Below are positions 55,104-64,000 of a stretch of DNA of 64,000 nt, one piece after another; positions within the stretch are counted from its first letter, which is position 1; each line of letters begins with the position of its first letter. Origin of the DNA: Pseudonocardia sp. C8 (GTDB taxonomy: Bacteria; Actinomycetota; Actinomycetes; Mycobacteriales; Pseudonocardiaceae); assembly GCF_014267175.1 (NCBI RefSeq), contig NZ_JACMTR010000002.1:3931501-3995500 (forward strand), written 5' to 3'. The position numbers were made by a program, and so were the translations under genes. Below the pieces are notes generated by a model, which made no database searches, had not been told where the DNA came from, and was given only the letters and a program-made list of their open reading frames with translations.

Positions 55104-56072
55104 GTGACGAACGGACGGCGGGCGATCGGGCTCGACATCGGAGGAACGAAGGTCGCCGGAGCGATCGTGGGTGAGGACGGCACCGTCCACGCGGAACGGC
55201 GGCGCCACACCCCCGGAACCTCCGACGCGGGCACCATGAACGACCTCCTCCGGGAGATGGTCGAGGAGCTCCGCGCGGACGAGGCCGGTACCGGGGTCAG
55301 CGCGATCGGTGTGGGGGCGGCCGGTGCGGTGGAGTGGCCGGCCGGGCGGATCCGCTGGGCGCCCAACAACAACTACGAGAACTGGGACGTCCGCGGCGTC
55401 CTGGAGTCGGCGACCGGGCTGCCCACCGTCGTCGACAACGACGGCAACGTCGCCGGGTTCGCCGAGGCCCGGCTCGGTGAGGTCCGCAACGACGACATGG
55501 TGCTGCTGACCGTCGGCACCGGCATCGGCGCCGGGATCGTGCTCGGCGGGAAGATCTACCGCGGCACGCACGGGCTCGGTGCCGAGGTCGGGCACATGAA
55601 CGTCAACCCGGAGGGGCCGCGGTGCGGCTGCGGGAACTACGGCTGCCTGGAGTCGATGGCCTCCGGCACCGCGCTGACCCGGATGGGACGCAGCGCCGCC
55701 GCCCACGACCCCGACGGCATGATCGCCGGCCTGGCGCGCGAGGCGGGCGGCGAGGTCACCGGCCAGCACGTGACGATGGCGGCGATCGCCGGGGACAAGA
55801 CCGCGCAGTCGCTGTTCCAGCGGCTCGGCCGCGCTCTCGGCATCGGGATCGCCAGCATCAACGCGATCTTCGAGTTCGAGGTCGTCCTCATCGGCGGCGG
55901 GCTGGTCGACGCCGGTGACCTGCTCCTCGAACCGGCCCGGCGGGCCGCGCGCGAGTTCCACTACGGACCGCCGGACGTCCGGCCGATCCCCCCGGTGGTC
56001 CCGGCGTCCCACCGTGGCGACGCCGGCAAGATCGGCGCGGCCCTGCTGGCGCTCGAGGAGACCCGGAGCTGA
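55104..56072 (+). CDS. ROK-family sugar kinase (glucokinase-like)
   Basis: A 322-residue ROK protein. ATP-binding AIGLDIGGTKVAGAIVGEDG opens the protein, VGAAGAVEWPAGRIRWAPNN follows, the catalytic Asp is in VDNDGNVAGFAEARLG, and TVGTGIGAGIVLGGKIYRGTHGLGAEVGHMNV leads into the zinc-binding CGCGNYGCLES (CxCGxxGCxE). No helix-turn-helix precedes it, so it is a kinase, not a ROK repressor. It phosphorylates glucose or a similar sugar. GTG 55104 is directly upstream of TNGRRAIGLDIGG. It is divergent from the DoxX gene. The next 900 nt are non-coding. Confidence 0.9.
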   Translation: MTNGRRAIGLDIGGTKVAGAIVGEDGTVHAERRRHTPGTSDAGTMNDLLREMVEELRADEAGTGVSAIGVGAAGAVEWPAGRIRWAPNNNYENWDVRGVLESATGLPTVVDNDGNVAGFAEARLGEVRNDDMVLLTVGTGIGAGIVLGGKIYRGTHGLGAEVGHMNVNPEGPRCGCGNYGCLESMASGTALTRMGRSAAAHDPDGMIAGLAREAGGEVTGQHVTMAAIAGDKTAQSLFQRLGRALGIGIASINAIFEFEVVLIGGGLVDAGDLLLEPARRAAREFHYGPPDVRPIPPVVPASHRGDAGKIGAALLALEETRS

Positions 56073-56192
56073 GACGCGCCCGTCGGCCGTCCGGAGTCGC
56101 CGCGCACGACGGCGGGCGCGGCCCGCGCACGTGACACGCACGGCTCGTGTGACCCGGATGGCACGCTCCTGGCGCTCGGCCGGCGCCGCGCG

Positions 56193-56690
56193 GTCGATCA
56201 GCACGGTCGCGCCCTCGGACGGGGCGGAAACGCGCTGATCGGCCGGTGGCTCGCTGTCGGTCTGCACGGTCGCGCCCCCGACCGGGCAAGAACGTGCTGA
56301 TCGACCGGTGGCCCGCCGTCGACCAGCACGAACACGCCCTACCGAGGACGAGAACGCGCTGATCGACCGCCAGCCCACCATCGACCAGCACGAACACGCC
56401 CCACCGAGGACCAGAACGCGCTGATCGACACCCGCGCCGCCGTCGATCAGCACGAACGCGCCGACCGACGGGCGGAAACGCGCTGATCGGCCGGTGGCTC
56501 GCTCTCGACCAGCACGGTCGCGCCCCCGACAGGGCAAGAACGCGCCACCCGACACCCGCAGCACCGTCGATCAGCACGTTCCTCGCCCTGCAGAGGCCGG
56601 AACGTGCTGATCGACGGGCGCCGTACGGGGGCGGGCAGTGTCGATCAGCGCGTTCTCGCCGTCGAGCGGGCGGAAGGGTGCAGATCGCCC
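56193..56690. repeat. array of eight ~62-bp hairpin-forming repeats
   Basis: Eight related units start at 56193, 56256, 56318, 56380, 56442, 56504, 56566 and 56640, giving steps of 63, 62, 62, 62, 62, 62 and 74 bp. Each unit begins (G/A/C)TCGATCAGCACG or a near variant, and most end CG(C/T)GCTGATCGAC, so each can fold as a hairpin. In the best one (56566-56615) 17-bp arms are exact complements around a 16-nt loop. Unit 6 has lost its right arm and unit 8 is divergent. A 62-bp period is not a multiple of three, so it is not coding. The stretch 56073-56982 holds no supported gene apart from this array. Confidence 0.85.
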
Positions 56691-56982
56691 ATCCCCGCGG
56701 GGCCGACCCGTGGCTCCCTCGGGCGGTGCCGCGCCCGTGGGATGCTGTCGCACCCCGTGGGTCCGTGCCGCACCGGTCGCGGAGGCGCAGCAGGTAGAAG
56801 TGCAGCACGCGCGAGAGGTCCGCGCCCGGCCCTCGTCCCCCACCATGGGACACCGTCTCCCGACACCAGCACCGCACACCGTGGCGTGGCCGTCCCGGAG
56901 ACGCCCGTCCGGTGGCACCGGCTCACCGAGGGGTGCCCGACGGTCCACGTCCACCCCGGGTGGGGCGACTACGCTCGAACGG

Positions 56983-58689
56983 GTGGGCCTTCAGCTCGGA
57001 CCGGTGCTGCGGCACGTCGACGACCGCTCGGCACTGGTGTGGGTCCAGACCGAGCAGGCCTGCCGGGTTGAGGTGCTCGGCTGCGCCGCGGACACGTTCG
57101 AGGTGGCCGGGCTGCACTACGCGATCGTCGTCGTCACCGGGCTGGAACCGGACACCCGGTACCCGTACGAGGTGCACCTGGACGGCGAGCGGGTCTGGCC
57201 CCGGCCCGGCTCGCCGTTCCCGCCGAGCGTGATCGCGACCCGCGGGCCGTCCACCGAGCGGCACCAGCGGATCGTCTTCGGGTCGTGCCGGTACGTGAAG
57301 CTGGCCGACCCGCGCCGGGCGCGGCGTTACGGGCTCGACGCCCTCGACTCGTACGCGACCCGGATGGTCGCGCAGCCGCCCGAGGAGTGGCCGACCGTGC
57401 TGCTGCTGCTCGGCGACCAGGTCTACGCCGACGAGCTCACCCCCTACACCCGGCGCCGGATCGCCCGGCGGGGTGGGCGGCACCCCGACTGGCCGGACGA
57501 CGAGATCGTCGGGTTCACCGAGTACTCCGGGCTGTACCGGGACAGCTGGTCCGACCCCGAGGTGCGGTGGATGATGTCGACCGTCCCCACCGCGATGATC
57601 TTCGACGACCACGACGTGCGGGACGACTGGAACACCTCCGGCGCCTGGCGGGAGCGGATCGCGCGGGAGCCGTGGTGGCGCGACCGGGTCCGGGGTGGAC
57701 TCGTGTCGTACTGGGTGTACCAGCACCTGGGCAACCTCTCCCCGGCCGAGCTCGCGGCGGACCCGGACTGGCGGGCCGTCCGGGACCACGACGGTGACAC
57801 CTGGTCGCTGCTCGCCGAGCGGGCCGACCGGTGGGACGCCGAGACGGGCGACGGGCCGCACCGGCACAAGGGCGTGCGGTTCACGTTCTGCTGGGAACTC
57901 GGGCACAGCCGGCTGGTCGTGATCGACTCCCGCAACGGCCGGATCGTCGAGTCGGAGCCGCGCAAGATCGTGTCCGACGCCGAGTTCGACTGGATCTCCC
58001 GGCGGGCGCTGGCACCGGGCGCGCTCGACCACCTGGTACTGGGGACATCGGTGCCGTGGCTGCTGCCCCAGGTCGTCTCGGACGTCCAGGCCGCGGTGGA
58101 GAAGGCCGGCTACCGGCACGGCCGGCGCGGCCGGTGGGCGGAGTTCCTCCGCCAGGAGGCCGACCTGGAGCACTGGCCGGCGTTCGGGCACTCGTTCGCG
58201 CGGCTGGCCGACGTGGTCCGGGCGGCGTGCCGTCCGCGCGACGGGGACCCGGCGCCGGCGACCGTGTCGGTGCTGTCCGGCGACGTCCACCACTCGTACG
58301 CCGCGGTCGCCGACGTCCACGACCGGCGCTCCGGTGACGGGCCCGGCGGCACCCGGGTGCACCAGCTGACGTGCTCGCCGGTGCACAACGTCGTGCCGGG
58401 GTTCATGAAGGTGCTGTTCCGGGTCACCTGGTCACGCTGGATCGCCCGGGCCAGCAACCGGTGGGCCCGCGACCACGGCACCGACCGGGCGGGCGTCAGC
58501 TGGCAGCGCACCGCGGGGCCGCTGTTCGGCAACATGATCGCGACGCTGGAGCTGGACGGCCGGCGGGCGACCGTCCGGTTCGAACGCCCGCGAACGGCGT
58601 CCACCCTGGACACCGCGGCCGAGGTCGAGCTGACCCCGGGAGCCCAGGCGGTGCCGGCGCCGCCGGCGGCGGTCGCGCCCGAGCGATGA
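56983..58689 (+). CDS. PhoD-like alkaline phosphatase/phosphodiesterase family protein
   Basis: A 568-residue PhoD-type metallophosphatase. The N-terminal fibronectin-like part (LGPVLRHVDDRSALVWVQTEQACRVEV..., VTGLEPDTRYPYEVHLDGE) is followed by the metal sites: FGSCRYVK, LLLGDQVYADELTPY, FDDHDVRDDWNTSGAW, and VSVLSGDVHHSYAAV. No signal peptide is seen, so it may be cytoplasmic or use a different start. GTG 56983 is where homology begins; it follows the repeat array. It is followed by the convergent mycothiol-linked protein. Confidence 0.87.
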   Translation: MGLQLGPVLRHVDDRSALVWVQTEQACRVEVLGCAADTFEVAGLHYAIVVVTGLEPDTRYPYEVHLDGERVWPRPGSPFPPSVIATRGPSTERHQRIVFGSCRYVKLADPRRARRYGLDALDSYATRMVAQPPEEWPTVLLLLGDQVYADELTPYTRRRIARRGGRHPDWPDDEIVGFTEYSGLYRDSWSDPEVRWMMSTVPTAMIFDDHDVRDDWNTSGAWRERIAREPWWRDRVRGGLVSYWVYQHLGNLSPAELAADPDWRAVRDHDGDTWSLLAERADRWDAETGDGPHRHKGVRFTFCWELGHSRLVVIDSRNGRIVESEPRKIVSDAEFDWISRRALAPGALDHLVLGTSVPWLLPQVVSDVQAAVEKAGYRHGRRGRWAEFLRQEADLEHWPAFGHSFARLADVVRAACRPRDGDPAPATVSVLSGDVHHSYAAVADVHDRRSGDGPGGTRVHQLTCSPVHNVVPGFMKVLFRVTWSRWIARASNRWARDHGTDRAGVSWQRTAGPLFGNMIATLELDGRRATVRFERPRTASTLDTAAEVELTPGAQAVPAPPAAVAPER

Positions 58690-58706
58690 GTCCCGGCGGC
58701 TCTGCG

Positions 58707-59489
58707 TCAGAACCCGGTGCGGGACAGCCAGGTACGCCAGACCTCCGGATCACCGAGGACCTGCAGCCGGTCGTCGTCGGCGTCGATCCGGCGCAGGACT
58801 CCCTGCAGCAGGTCGGCCGCGGAGCCGCGGACGGCGGCGTCGCCCTTGCCGTGCCCGTGCTCCCACACGACCCGGCCGCCGTCGGACCGGATCATCCACT
58901 CGCCGGCCACGCCGAGCACGTCGTCGGTCGCGTGCAGGTGCAGCGTGGCGCCCTCGGCCAGCGGGGGCTCGTCCCCGGCCGGGCGGGCCGCCAGCAGGCC
59001 CAGCCACTCGGAGACGCCGTCGGCCGCCAGCTCCGGGGCGATCTCGAACGGGACGCCGAGCGCGATGGCCACGTCCGCCCGGTGCACGGCCGCCTCGTGC
59101 AGGCGGCGCCGTACCCACCACGCGGACGGCTTCGGCCCGGTGAACGTCCACACCGGGGCGTCCGGGCCGGCGGCCGCGACCGCGTCGAGCAGCGCGGTGG
59201 CGCCGTCCCGCAGCCACTGCGCCGCCACGTCGGGGCCACCGGCCGGGGGCTTCCCGCCGGCGACCTCGCGCGGGTCCAGCATCTCGGTCGCCCCGGACGC
59301 GACCATCTGGGCGGCCCAGAGGTGCCCGCGGCCGACGTGGCGCTGCAGTTGCCGCAGCGACCAGCCCGGACAGGTCGGCACCGCGGTCTCCGGGTCGGCC
59401 GGTTCGATCAGCGCGGCGAGCCGGTCGGTCTCCGAGATCAGGGCGCCCGCGTACGGGTCGACCGCGCGGCGGTCCGGTGACGCGGACAT
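58707..59489 (-). CDS. maleylpyruvate-isomerase-family, mycothiol-dependent-type protein
   Basis: A 260-residue protein of the MDMPI/DinB family. The N-terminal four-helix domain contains TCPGWSLRQLQRHVGRGHLWAAQMV with the first metal His, and the HEAAVHRADVAIAL motif gives the other two (HxxxH). The C-terminal MDMPI_C part has LHLHATDDVLGVAGEWMIRSDGGRVVWEHGHGKGDAAVRGSAADLL. The family includes mycothiol-dependent maleylpyruvate isomerase; most members are uncharacterised. Overall length (260) fits. It is convergent with the PhoD-like gene. Confidence 0.88.
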   Translation of the reverse strand: MSASPDRRAVDPYAGALISETDRLAALIEPADPETAVPTCPGWSLRQLQRHVGRGHLWAAQMVASGATEMLDPREVAGGKPPAGGPDVAAQWLRDGATALLDAVAAAGPDAPVWTFTGPKPSAWWVRRRLHEAAVHRADVAIALGVPFEIAPELAADGVSEWLGLLAARPAGDEPPLAEGATLHLHATDDVLGVAGEWMIRSDGGRVVWEHGHGKGDAAVRGSAADLLQGVLRRIDADDDRLQVLGDPEVWRTWLSRTGF

Positions 59490-59575
59490 GAACTCCGCCT
59501 TCCGTTTCGCGAATTCGGGCTTCCGAGTCCGGCGAGTCGCGCATGACGATCTTGCCGGTCGGGTAGGTATAGATC

Positions 59576-59941
59576 ATGCCGCCTCACCGCGACTGGACGC
59601 GACGGGGAGCCGGTCGTGCGTTGCTGTACTGGCCGCTGGTGGCGTTCGTCCTGGTCGCGGCGTTTCCCGACCGCACGGTGCCGGTCGTGGCCGTGTCGGG
59701 GATCGCGCTGGTCGCGGTCGGGTTGATCGGCGATGCCATCGGGAAGTTCTGGCGGGCGTGGAAGCTGGCGGAGGCCCGCGCGTCCGGTCTCGCCGGCGCC
59801 GCGACGGGCGGTCGCGCCCGGGAGGCCTGGCCCACCGGCCGGCACGCCCGCCGCGCCGGGAGCGGCACCGAGGCCCCGCGGACCGCTGCGGAACGGCCCC
59901 GCGAGGTCGCCGGGATGTCCGCCCGGCGCGACGCCGCATAG
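59576..59941 (+). CDS. small membrane protein
   Basis: A 121-residue protein with two predicted membrane helices: ALLYWPLVAFVLVAAF (about residues 16-31) and VPVVAVSGIALVAVGLIGDAIG (about 35-56), then an Arg/Ala/Pro-rich cytoplasmic tail. ATG 59576. There is an upstream TAGGTATAG that could be part of the -10. No domain known. It lies between the mycothiol-linked gene and icmF; no link to either can be shown. Confidence 0.55.
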   Translation: MPPHRDWTRRGAGRALLYWPLVAFVLVAAFPDRTVPVVAVSGIALVAVGLIGDAIGKFWRAWKLAEARASGLAGAATGGRAREAWPTGRHARRAGSGTEAPRTAAERPREVAGMSARRDAA

Positions 59942-60000
59942 GCCCGGCGCGACGCCGCACAGGGCGGTTCCGCGCCGCACTGTGATGCGCGTCAGATTTC

Positions 60001-60012
60001 TTGTACGTCCAA
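60001..60012. promoter_or_regulatory. palindrome upstream of icmF
   Basis: TTGTACGTCCAA, self-complementary except for one base pair, followed by TACTAGGATGTC, lies 65 nt before the icmF start in an AT-richer island. It could be an operator for a fatty-acid or branched-chain catabolism regulator. Confidence 0.45.
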
Positions 60013-60076
60013 TACTAGGATGTCAAACTAAATCACGCCGGGACAACGCCGTCACGCCCGGCGGGAGGAGCGGGTC

Positions 60077-63000
60077 ATGGCCGACAGCGGTACCAGCGGA
60101 ACGGGCACCGAGCTGCACGTCCCCACCCACCCGGTCCGGTTCGTGACCGCAGCGAGCCTGTTCGACGGGCACGACGCGGCGATCAACATCATGCGGCGGA
60201 TCCTGCAGCGCCAGGGTGCCGAAGTGATCCACCTGGGGCACAACCGCTCGGTGGACGAGGTGGTGACCGCGGCCATCCAGGAGGACGTCCAGGGTGTCGC
60301 GATCTCCTCCTACCAGGGCGGCCACGTCGAGTACTTCTCCTACCTGGTCGAGCTGCTGCGCGAGCGCGGCGCAGGCCACGTGAAGGTCTACGGCGGGGGC
60401 GGCGGCGTGATCGTCCCCGAGGAGATCGAGCTGCTGCACGCGCGCGGCGTCTCCCGCATCTTCTCCCCCGAGGACGGCCAGCGGCTCGGCCTCCCCGGAA
60501 TGATCAACCTGATGATCCGCGAGTGCGACACCGACCTCGCGGAGGTGCCGCCGCCGTCGGCGTCGATCGAGGGCTACGCAAGCTCCGCGTTCACCGACGG
60601 GCTGTTCACCGGTGAGCCGGCCACGCTCGCCCGCACGCTGACCCTGGCCGAGTCCGGGCGCCTCCCGGCCGAGGTGCGGGAGCGGATCTCCGGCTCGGAA
60701 CGGCAGGTCCCGGTGCTCGGCATCACCGGCACCGGCGGCTCCGGCAAGTCCTCGCTGACCGACGAGCTGGTGCGCCGCTTCCGGCTCGACCAGGAGGACA
60801 AGCTGCGGATCGCCGTACTGGCCGTCGACCCGACCCGCCGCCGCGGCGGCGGCGCGCTGCTCGGCGACCGGATCCGGATGAACGCGCTCTCCGGTGACCG
60901 GGTGTTCTTCCGCTCGATGGCAACCCGCGGCAGCGACGGCGGTTCGCTGCCCGAACGGCTCGGCGACGCGATCTCGGTGCTCAAGGCGGCCGGGTTCGAC
61001 CTGGTGCTCGTCGAGACGCCCGGCATCGGCCAGGGCGACGCCGGCATCGTGCCGTTCGTCGACCACTCGCTGTACGTGATGACGCCCGAGTTCGGTGCCG
61101 CGTCCCAGCTCGAGAAGATCGACATGCTGGACTTCGCCGACGTCGTCGCCATCAACAAGTTCGAGCGCCGCGGCGCCGAGGACGCCCGCCGCGACGTCGG
61201 CCGCCAGCTGGTGCGCAACCGCGAGGAGTTCGGCGCGAGCTGGGAGGACATGCCGGTCTACGGCACGTCCGCGGCCACCTTCAACGACGACGGCGTCACC
61301 GCGCTGTACCAGCACCTGCGGGACATGCTCGCCGAGGACGGCCTCGCCGTGGCCGAGGGAAGGCTGCCGCGGGTGGAGACCAAGACGTCGTCGGACTACG
61401 CCGCCGTCATCCCGCCGGAGCGGGTGCGCTACCTGGCCGAGATCGCCGAGACCGTCCGCGGCTACCACGCCGACACCGAGCAGCACGCGCAGGCCGCGCG
61501 GACCGCGCAGCACCTGCGGACCGCCCGCGAGCTCGTCGGCGGCACCGACGTGGAGACCGCGCTCGCCGACGCGGAGCGGCAGGTCCCGGCCGAGTCGGCC
61601 GAGCTGCTGGCGCAGTGGCCGGGCCGGGTCGAGGACTACTCCGGCGACGAGTACGTCTACACCGTGCGGGGCAAGGAGTTCCACACCCAGCTGACCCGCG
61701 AGACCCTGTCCGGCAACAAGGTCCGCCGGGTGTCGCTGCCCCGGTTCGACGACGACGCACAGCTGCTGCGCTTCCTGCGCAAGGAGAACCTGCCCGGCTA
61801 CTTCCCCTTCACCGCGGGCGTGTTCCCGTTCAAGCGGGAGGGCGAGGACCCGGCCCGCATGTTCGCCGGCGAGGGCGACGCGTTCCGCACCAACCGCCGG
61901 TTCAAGTACCTGTCCCAGGACTCCGACGCCAAGCGGCTGTCCACGGCGTTCGACTCGGTGACCCTCTACGGGCACGACCCGGACACCCGGCCCGACATCT
62001 ACGGCAAGGTCGGCACGTCGGGCGTCTCGATCGCCACGCTCGACGACATGAAGGCCCTCTACGACGGCTTCGACCTGTGCTCGCCGACCACGTCGGTGTC
62101 GATGACCATCAACGGCCCGGCGCCGACGATCCTGGCGTACTTCCTCAACACCGCGATCGACCAGCAGGTGGACCGGTTCCGCGAGGAGGAGGGCCGGGAA
62201 CCGGACACGGGCGAGCGCGAGGAGCTCACCGCCTACGCGCTGGCGAACGTGCGCGGCACGGTGCAGGCCGACATCCTCAAGGAGGACCAGGGCCAGAACA
62301 CCTGCATCTTCTCCACCGAGTTCTCGCTGCGGATGATGGCCGACATCCAGGAGTGGTTCATCGACCACCAGGTGCGGAACTTCTACTCGGTCTCGATCTC
62401 CGGCTACCACATCGCCGAGGCCGGGGCGAACCCGATCTCGCAGCTGGCGTTCACGCTCGCGAACGGCTTCACCTTCGTCGAGAGCTACCTGGCGCGCGGG
62501 ATGGACGTCGACGACTTCGCGCCGAACCTGTCGTTCTTCTTCTCCAACGGGATGGACGCCGAGTACACCGTGCTCGGCCGGGTCGCCCGGCGCATCTGGG
62601 CGGTCGCGATGCGGGCCCGCTACGGGGCGAACGAGCGCTCCCAGAAGCTCAAGTACCACGTCCAGACCTCGGGCCGTTCCCTGCACGCGCAGGAGATGAA
62701 CTTCAACGACATCCGCACCACGCTGCAGGCACTCTGCGCGCTCTACGACAACGCGAACTCGCTGCACACCAACGCCTACGACGAGGCGATCACCACGCCG
62801 TCGCAGGAGTCGGTGCGGCGGGCGATGGCCATCCAGATGATCATCAACAAGGAGTGGGGCCTGTCGATGAACGAGAACCCGCTGCAGGGTTCGTTCGTCG
62901 TCGAGGAGCTGACCGACCTCGTCGAGGAGGCGGTGCTGCGCGAGTTCGAGTCGATCGCCGAGCGTGGCGGCGTGCTGGGGGCGATGGAGACCGGCTACCA

Positions 63001-63355
63001 GCGCGGCAAGATCCAGGACGAGTCGATGCTCTACGAGCACCGCAAGCACTCGGGCGAGCTGCCGATCATCGGCGTCAACACCTTCCTCAAGCCGGGTGGC
63101 GACGAGGAGGAGCCGCAGGAGGTCGAGCTGGCGCGGGCCACCGAGGAGGAGAAGAAGTCGCAGCTGCGCCGGCTGGAGGACTTCCAGTCCCGGCACCGCA
63201 GCGAGGCGGAGCAGGCGCTGCGCCGGCTGCAGGACGTGGCGACCGGGGACGGCAACGTGTTCGACGAGCTGATGCGTGCGGCCCGGGTGTGCTCGCTGGG
63301 CCAGCTCACGAACGCGTTCTTCGAGGTCGGCGGGCAGTACCGGCGCAACATGTGA
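60077..63355 (+). CDS. icmF: fused isobutyryl-CoA mutase (IcmF)
   Basis: A 1092-residue adenosylcobalamin-dependent mutase with built-in G-protein chaperone. The B12-binding domain is N-terminal ([12 protein letters not shown] with D30/H32 of the DxHxxG-type motif; [14 protein letters not shown]). The MeaB-like GTPase follows, with P-loop [16 protein letters not shown] at 215-230, the ETPGIGQGD switch, and [11 protein letters not shown] in place of the usual NKxD. The mutase TIM barrel fills residues ~560-1080 ([60 protein letters not shown]). It interconverts isobutyryl-CoA and n-butyryl-CoA, or related pivalyl/isovaleryl substrates. ATG 60077 follows GGGAGGAGCGGGTC. Probably monocistronic. 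Confidence 0.95.
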   Translation: MADSGTSGTGTELHVPTHPVRFVTAASLFDGHDAAINIMRRILQRQGAEVIHLGHNRSVDEVVTAAIQEDVQGVAISSYQGGHVEYFSYLVELLRERGAGHVKVYGGGGGVIVPEEIELLHARGVSRIFSPEDGQRLGLPGMINLMIRECDTDLAEVPPPSASIEGYASSAFTDGLFTGEPATLARTLTLAESGRLPAEVRERISGSERQVPVLGITGTGGSGKSSLTDELVRRFRLDQEDKLRIAVLAVDPTRRRGGGALLGDRIRMNALSGDRVFFRSMATRGSDGGSLPERLGDAISVLKAAGFDLVLVETPGIGQGDAGIVPFVDHSLYVMTPEFGAASQLEKIDMLDFADVVAINKFERRGAEDARRDVGRQLVRNREEFGASWEDMPVYGTSAATFNDDGVTALYQHLRDMLAEDGLAVAEGRLPRVETKTSSDYAAVIPPERVRYLAEIAETVRGYHADTEQHAQAARTAQHLRTARELVGGTDVETALADAERQVPAESAELLAQWPGRVEDYSGDEYVYTVRGKEFHTQLTRETLSGNKVRRVSLPRFDDDAQLLRFLRKENLPGYFPFTAGVFPFKREGEDPARMFAGEGDAFRTNRRFKYLSQDSDAKRLSTAFDSVTLYGHDPDTRPDIYGKVGTSGVSIATLDDMKALYDGFDLCSPTTSVSMTINGPAPTILAYFLNTAIDQQVDRFREEEGREPDTGEREELTAYALANVRGTVQADILKEDQGQNTCIFSTEFSLRMMADIQEWFIDHQVRNFYSVSISGYHIAEAGANPISQLAFTLANGFTFVESYLARGMDVDDFAPNLSFFFSNGMDAEYTVLGRVARRIWAVAMRARYGANERSQKLKYHVQTSGRSLHAQEMNFNDIRTTLQALCALYDNANSLHTNAYDEAITTPSQESVRRAMAIQMIINKEWGLSMNENPLQGSFVVEELTDLVEEAVLREFESIAERGGVLGAMETGYQRGKIQDESMLYEHRKHSGELPIIGVNTFLKPGGDEEEPQEVELARATEEEKKSQLRRLEDFQSRHRSEAEQALRRLQDVATGDGNVFDELMRAARVCSLGQLTNAFFEVGGQYRRNM

Positions 63356-63385
63356 CGGCGGTACCGCCCGTCCGGACCGGAGGGG

Positions 63386-63496
63386 TCAGCGGCGCGTCCT
63401 GGAGCGGCGGCGCCCGCGGTTCCAGCCGCCGAAGATGCCGATGACCTCGACGAACGACTCGGCGGCCTTGGACAGCTTGCGACCGGCCTTCTTCAT
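63386..63496 (-). CDS. 36-residue basic protein
   Basis: A short frame on the minus strand: MKKAGRKLSKAAESFVEVI then GIFGGWNRGRRRSRTRR. The ATG at 63496 is preceded by GGGAGGACACCG, a very good ribosome-binding site, and the sequence is an amphipathic helix flanked by basic ends. It is convergent with icmF (stop 30 nt away). It could be a small DNA- or membrane-binding protein. No family is recognised, but start signal and composition favour a real gene. Confidence 0.6.
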   Translation of the reverse strand: MKKAGRKLSKAAESFVEVIGIFGGWNRGRRRSRTRR

Positions 63497-63631
63497 CGGT
63501 GTCCTCCCGGGGATGCGTGCTGTTTGGGGGCTTCGCCCACCGTCTCAGAGGCCGGTCGCGGGATTGGCGAGGGGGCATTGCGCCGTCACGGTGACGACCC
63601 GCGCCTCGATGCTTCCGAGCCGGACGGGTTG

Positions 63632-64000
63632 TCACCTGATCGTCGTAGCGGGGCCCGGCGTGTCCGGTGGACGTGAGCCGTCCGGAGCAGCGCGGTGCGG
63701 CCCGTCCGGCCCCGACGCGTCCGTTGAGGGGCACCTGGGGCCCGGGAGCAGGGTGTCGACCCGGATGGCGGCCGCGAGCAGCGGCCCGAGCAGCCAGGAC
63801 GCCCCGCGCCGTGGCAGGGCCGTCAGCCGCGGCGCGAGACCCGGCAGGGCGGCGTGTCCGCCGGCCTCCACGACGTGCGCCACGTTCAGCGCGGCGACCG
63901 GGTGGGTGTCCAGGGCGCTGTGGCCGAGCCCGTCCAGCCCGACCAGCACGCCGTCCGGGGCCAGGCCGGCGATCCGTGCGGCGACCGGGCGCGGGGTGCG
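63632..64000 (-). CDS. hypothetical protein, 5' part outside the window
   Basis: The frame is open from the window edge to a stop at 63632-63634 (122 codons). The peptide VAARIAGLAPDGVLVGLDGLGHSALDTHPVAALNVAHVVEAGGHAALPGLAPRLTALPRRGASWLLGPLLAAAIRVDTLLPG looks like real protein; the last ~35 residues are Pro/Asp/Arg-rich and less so. No family is recognised; part of the segment could be a membrane or hydrophobic helix (WLLGPLLAAAIRV). The 135-nt gap 63497-63631 shows nothing. Confidence 0.4.
   Translation of the reverse strand, partial: RTPRPVAARIAGLAPDGVLVGLDGLGHSALDTHPVAALNVAHVVEAGGHAALPGLAPRLTALPRRGASWLLGPLLAAAIRVDTLLPGPRCPSTDASGPDGPHRAAPDGSRPPDTPGPATTIR

Noticed and set aside
53892..56564. 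890-codon minus-strand frame spanning DoxX, ROK and repeats
   Set aside because: It runs antisense through the ROK kinase gene and through the non-coding repeat array; the real gene begins at 55022.
56193..56690. CRISPR array
   Set aside because: Units are ~50-nt palindromes separated by only ~12-16 nt, the repeats diverge from each other, and no cas gene is present. It is a tandem hairpin array instead.
60023..63196. 1057-codon open frame antisense to icmF
   Set aside because: Long antisense frames are expected opposite very GC-rich genes; its sequence is His/Arg/Gly-rich and the plus-strand frame encodes an unmistakable IcmF.

Overview
The window looks like a chromosome segment from a high-GC actinomycete, most likely Pseudonocardia or a close relative. 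The evidence is very high GC with GTG starts, ATGA-type 4-nt overlaps, a mycothiol-dependent maleylpyruvate-isomerase-family protein, an NDMA-type (mycofactocin-associated) alcohol dehydrogenase, an IcmF fused mutase, and a complete propane monooxygenase (prm/mim) cluster. This taxonomic placement is an inference from gene content.

Layout. 1-9.9 kb: tail of a PQQ-type sugar dehydrogenase, an acyl-CoA synthetase, an amidase, a DUF1800/DUF1501 pair with a Tat-like signal, an OmpR-type two-component system and a DsbA-family oxidoreductase. 10.0-18.7 kb: catabolic genes punctuated by regulators (TetR + MDR dehydrogenase + enolase-superfamily enzyme; VOC protein; AraC; alpha/beta hydrolase + EthD + two SDRs; GntR). 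18.7-30.4 kb: an alcohol/aldehyde/acid-to-acyl-CoA module (FmdB-like zinc ribbon, NDMA-type alcohol dehydrogenase, aldehyde dehydrogenase, metallo-beta-lactamase-fold hydrolase, three acyl-CoA ligases, a frameshifted enoyl-CoA hydratase). Its promoters share a palindrome close to GATTCTATAGAATC. I read this as one local regulon; the FCD-type GntR protein at its left edge is the best candidate regulator. A CAT-anticodon tRNA follows.

30.8-36.8 kb: LLM oxidoreductase, ADP-ribosylglycohydrolase divergent from an NrtR-like NUDIX regulator with a clear inverted-repeat operator between them, a YdjM-like membrane hydrolase, a sugar-lactone oxidase and a D-threonine-aldolase-like PLP enzyme. 36.8-49.1 kb: the propane monooxygenase region. 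An AcoR/MimR-type activator is divergent from prmA-prmB-prmC-prmD, followed by a dedicated GroEL, an alcohol dehydrogenase, a metal-dependent amidohydrolase, a MIP18/DUF59-type protein and three small proteins of unknown function. The likely chemistry is propane to 2-propanol to acetone, with the chaperonin folding the hydroxylase.

49.2-64 kb: SRPBCC protein, an overlapping trio (Tm-1-like protein, TIM-barrel PEP-hydrolase-like protein, membrane protein), an unknown 392-aa protein, a DoxX protein with a long Ala/Lys/Glu-rich tail, a ROK kinase, a regular ~62-bp array of eight hairpin-forming repeats, a PhoD-like phosphatase, a mycothiol-linked protein, icmF, a 36-residue basic protein and a partial unknown gene.

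Most striking for follow-up are the shared palindrome regulon (18.7-30.4 kb), the 62-bp hairpin array (56.2-56.7 kb) and the unknown accessory proteins at the end of the prm operon.
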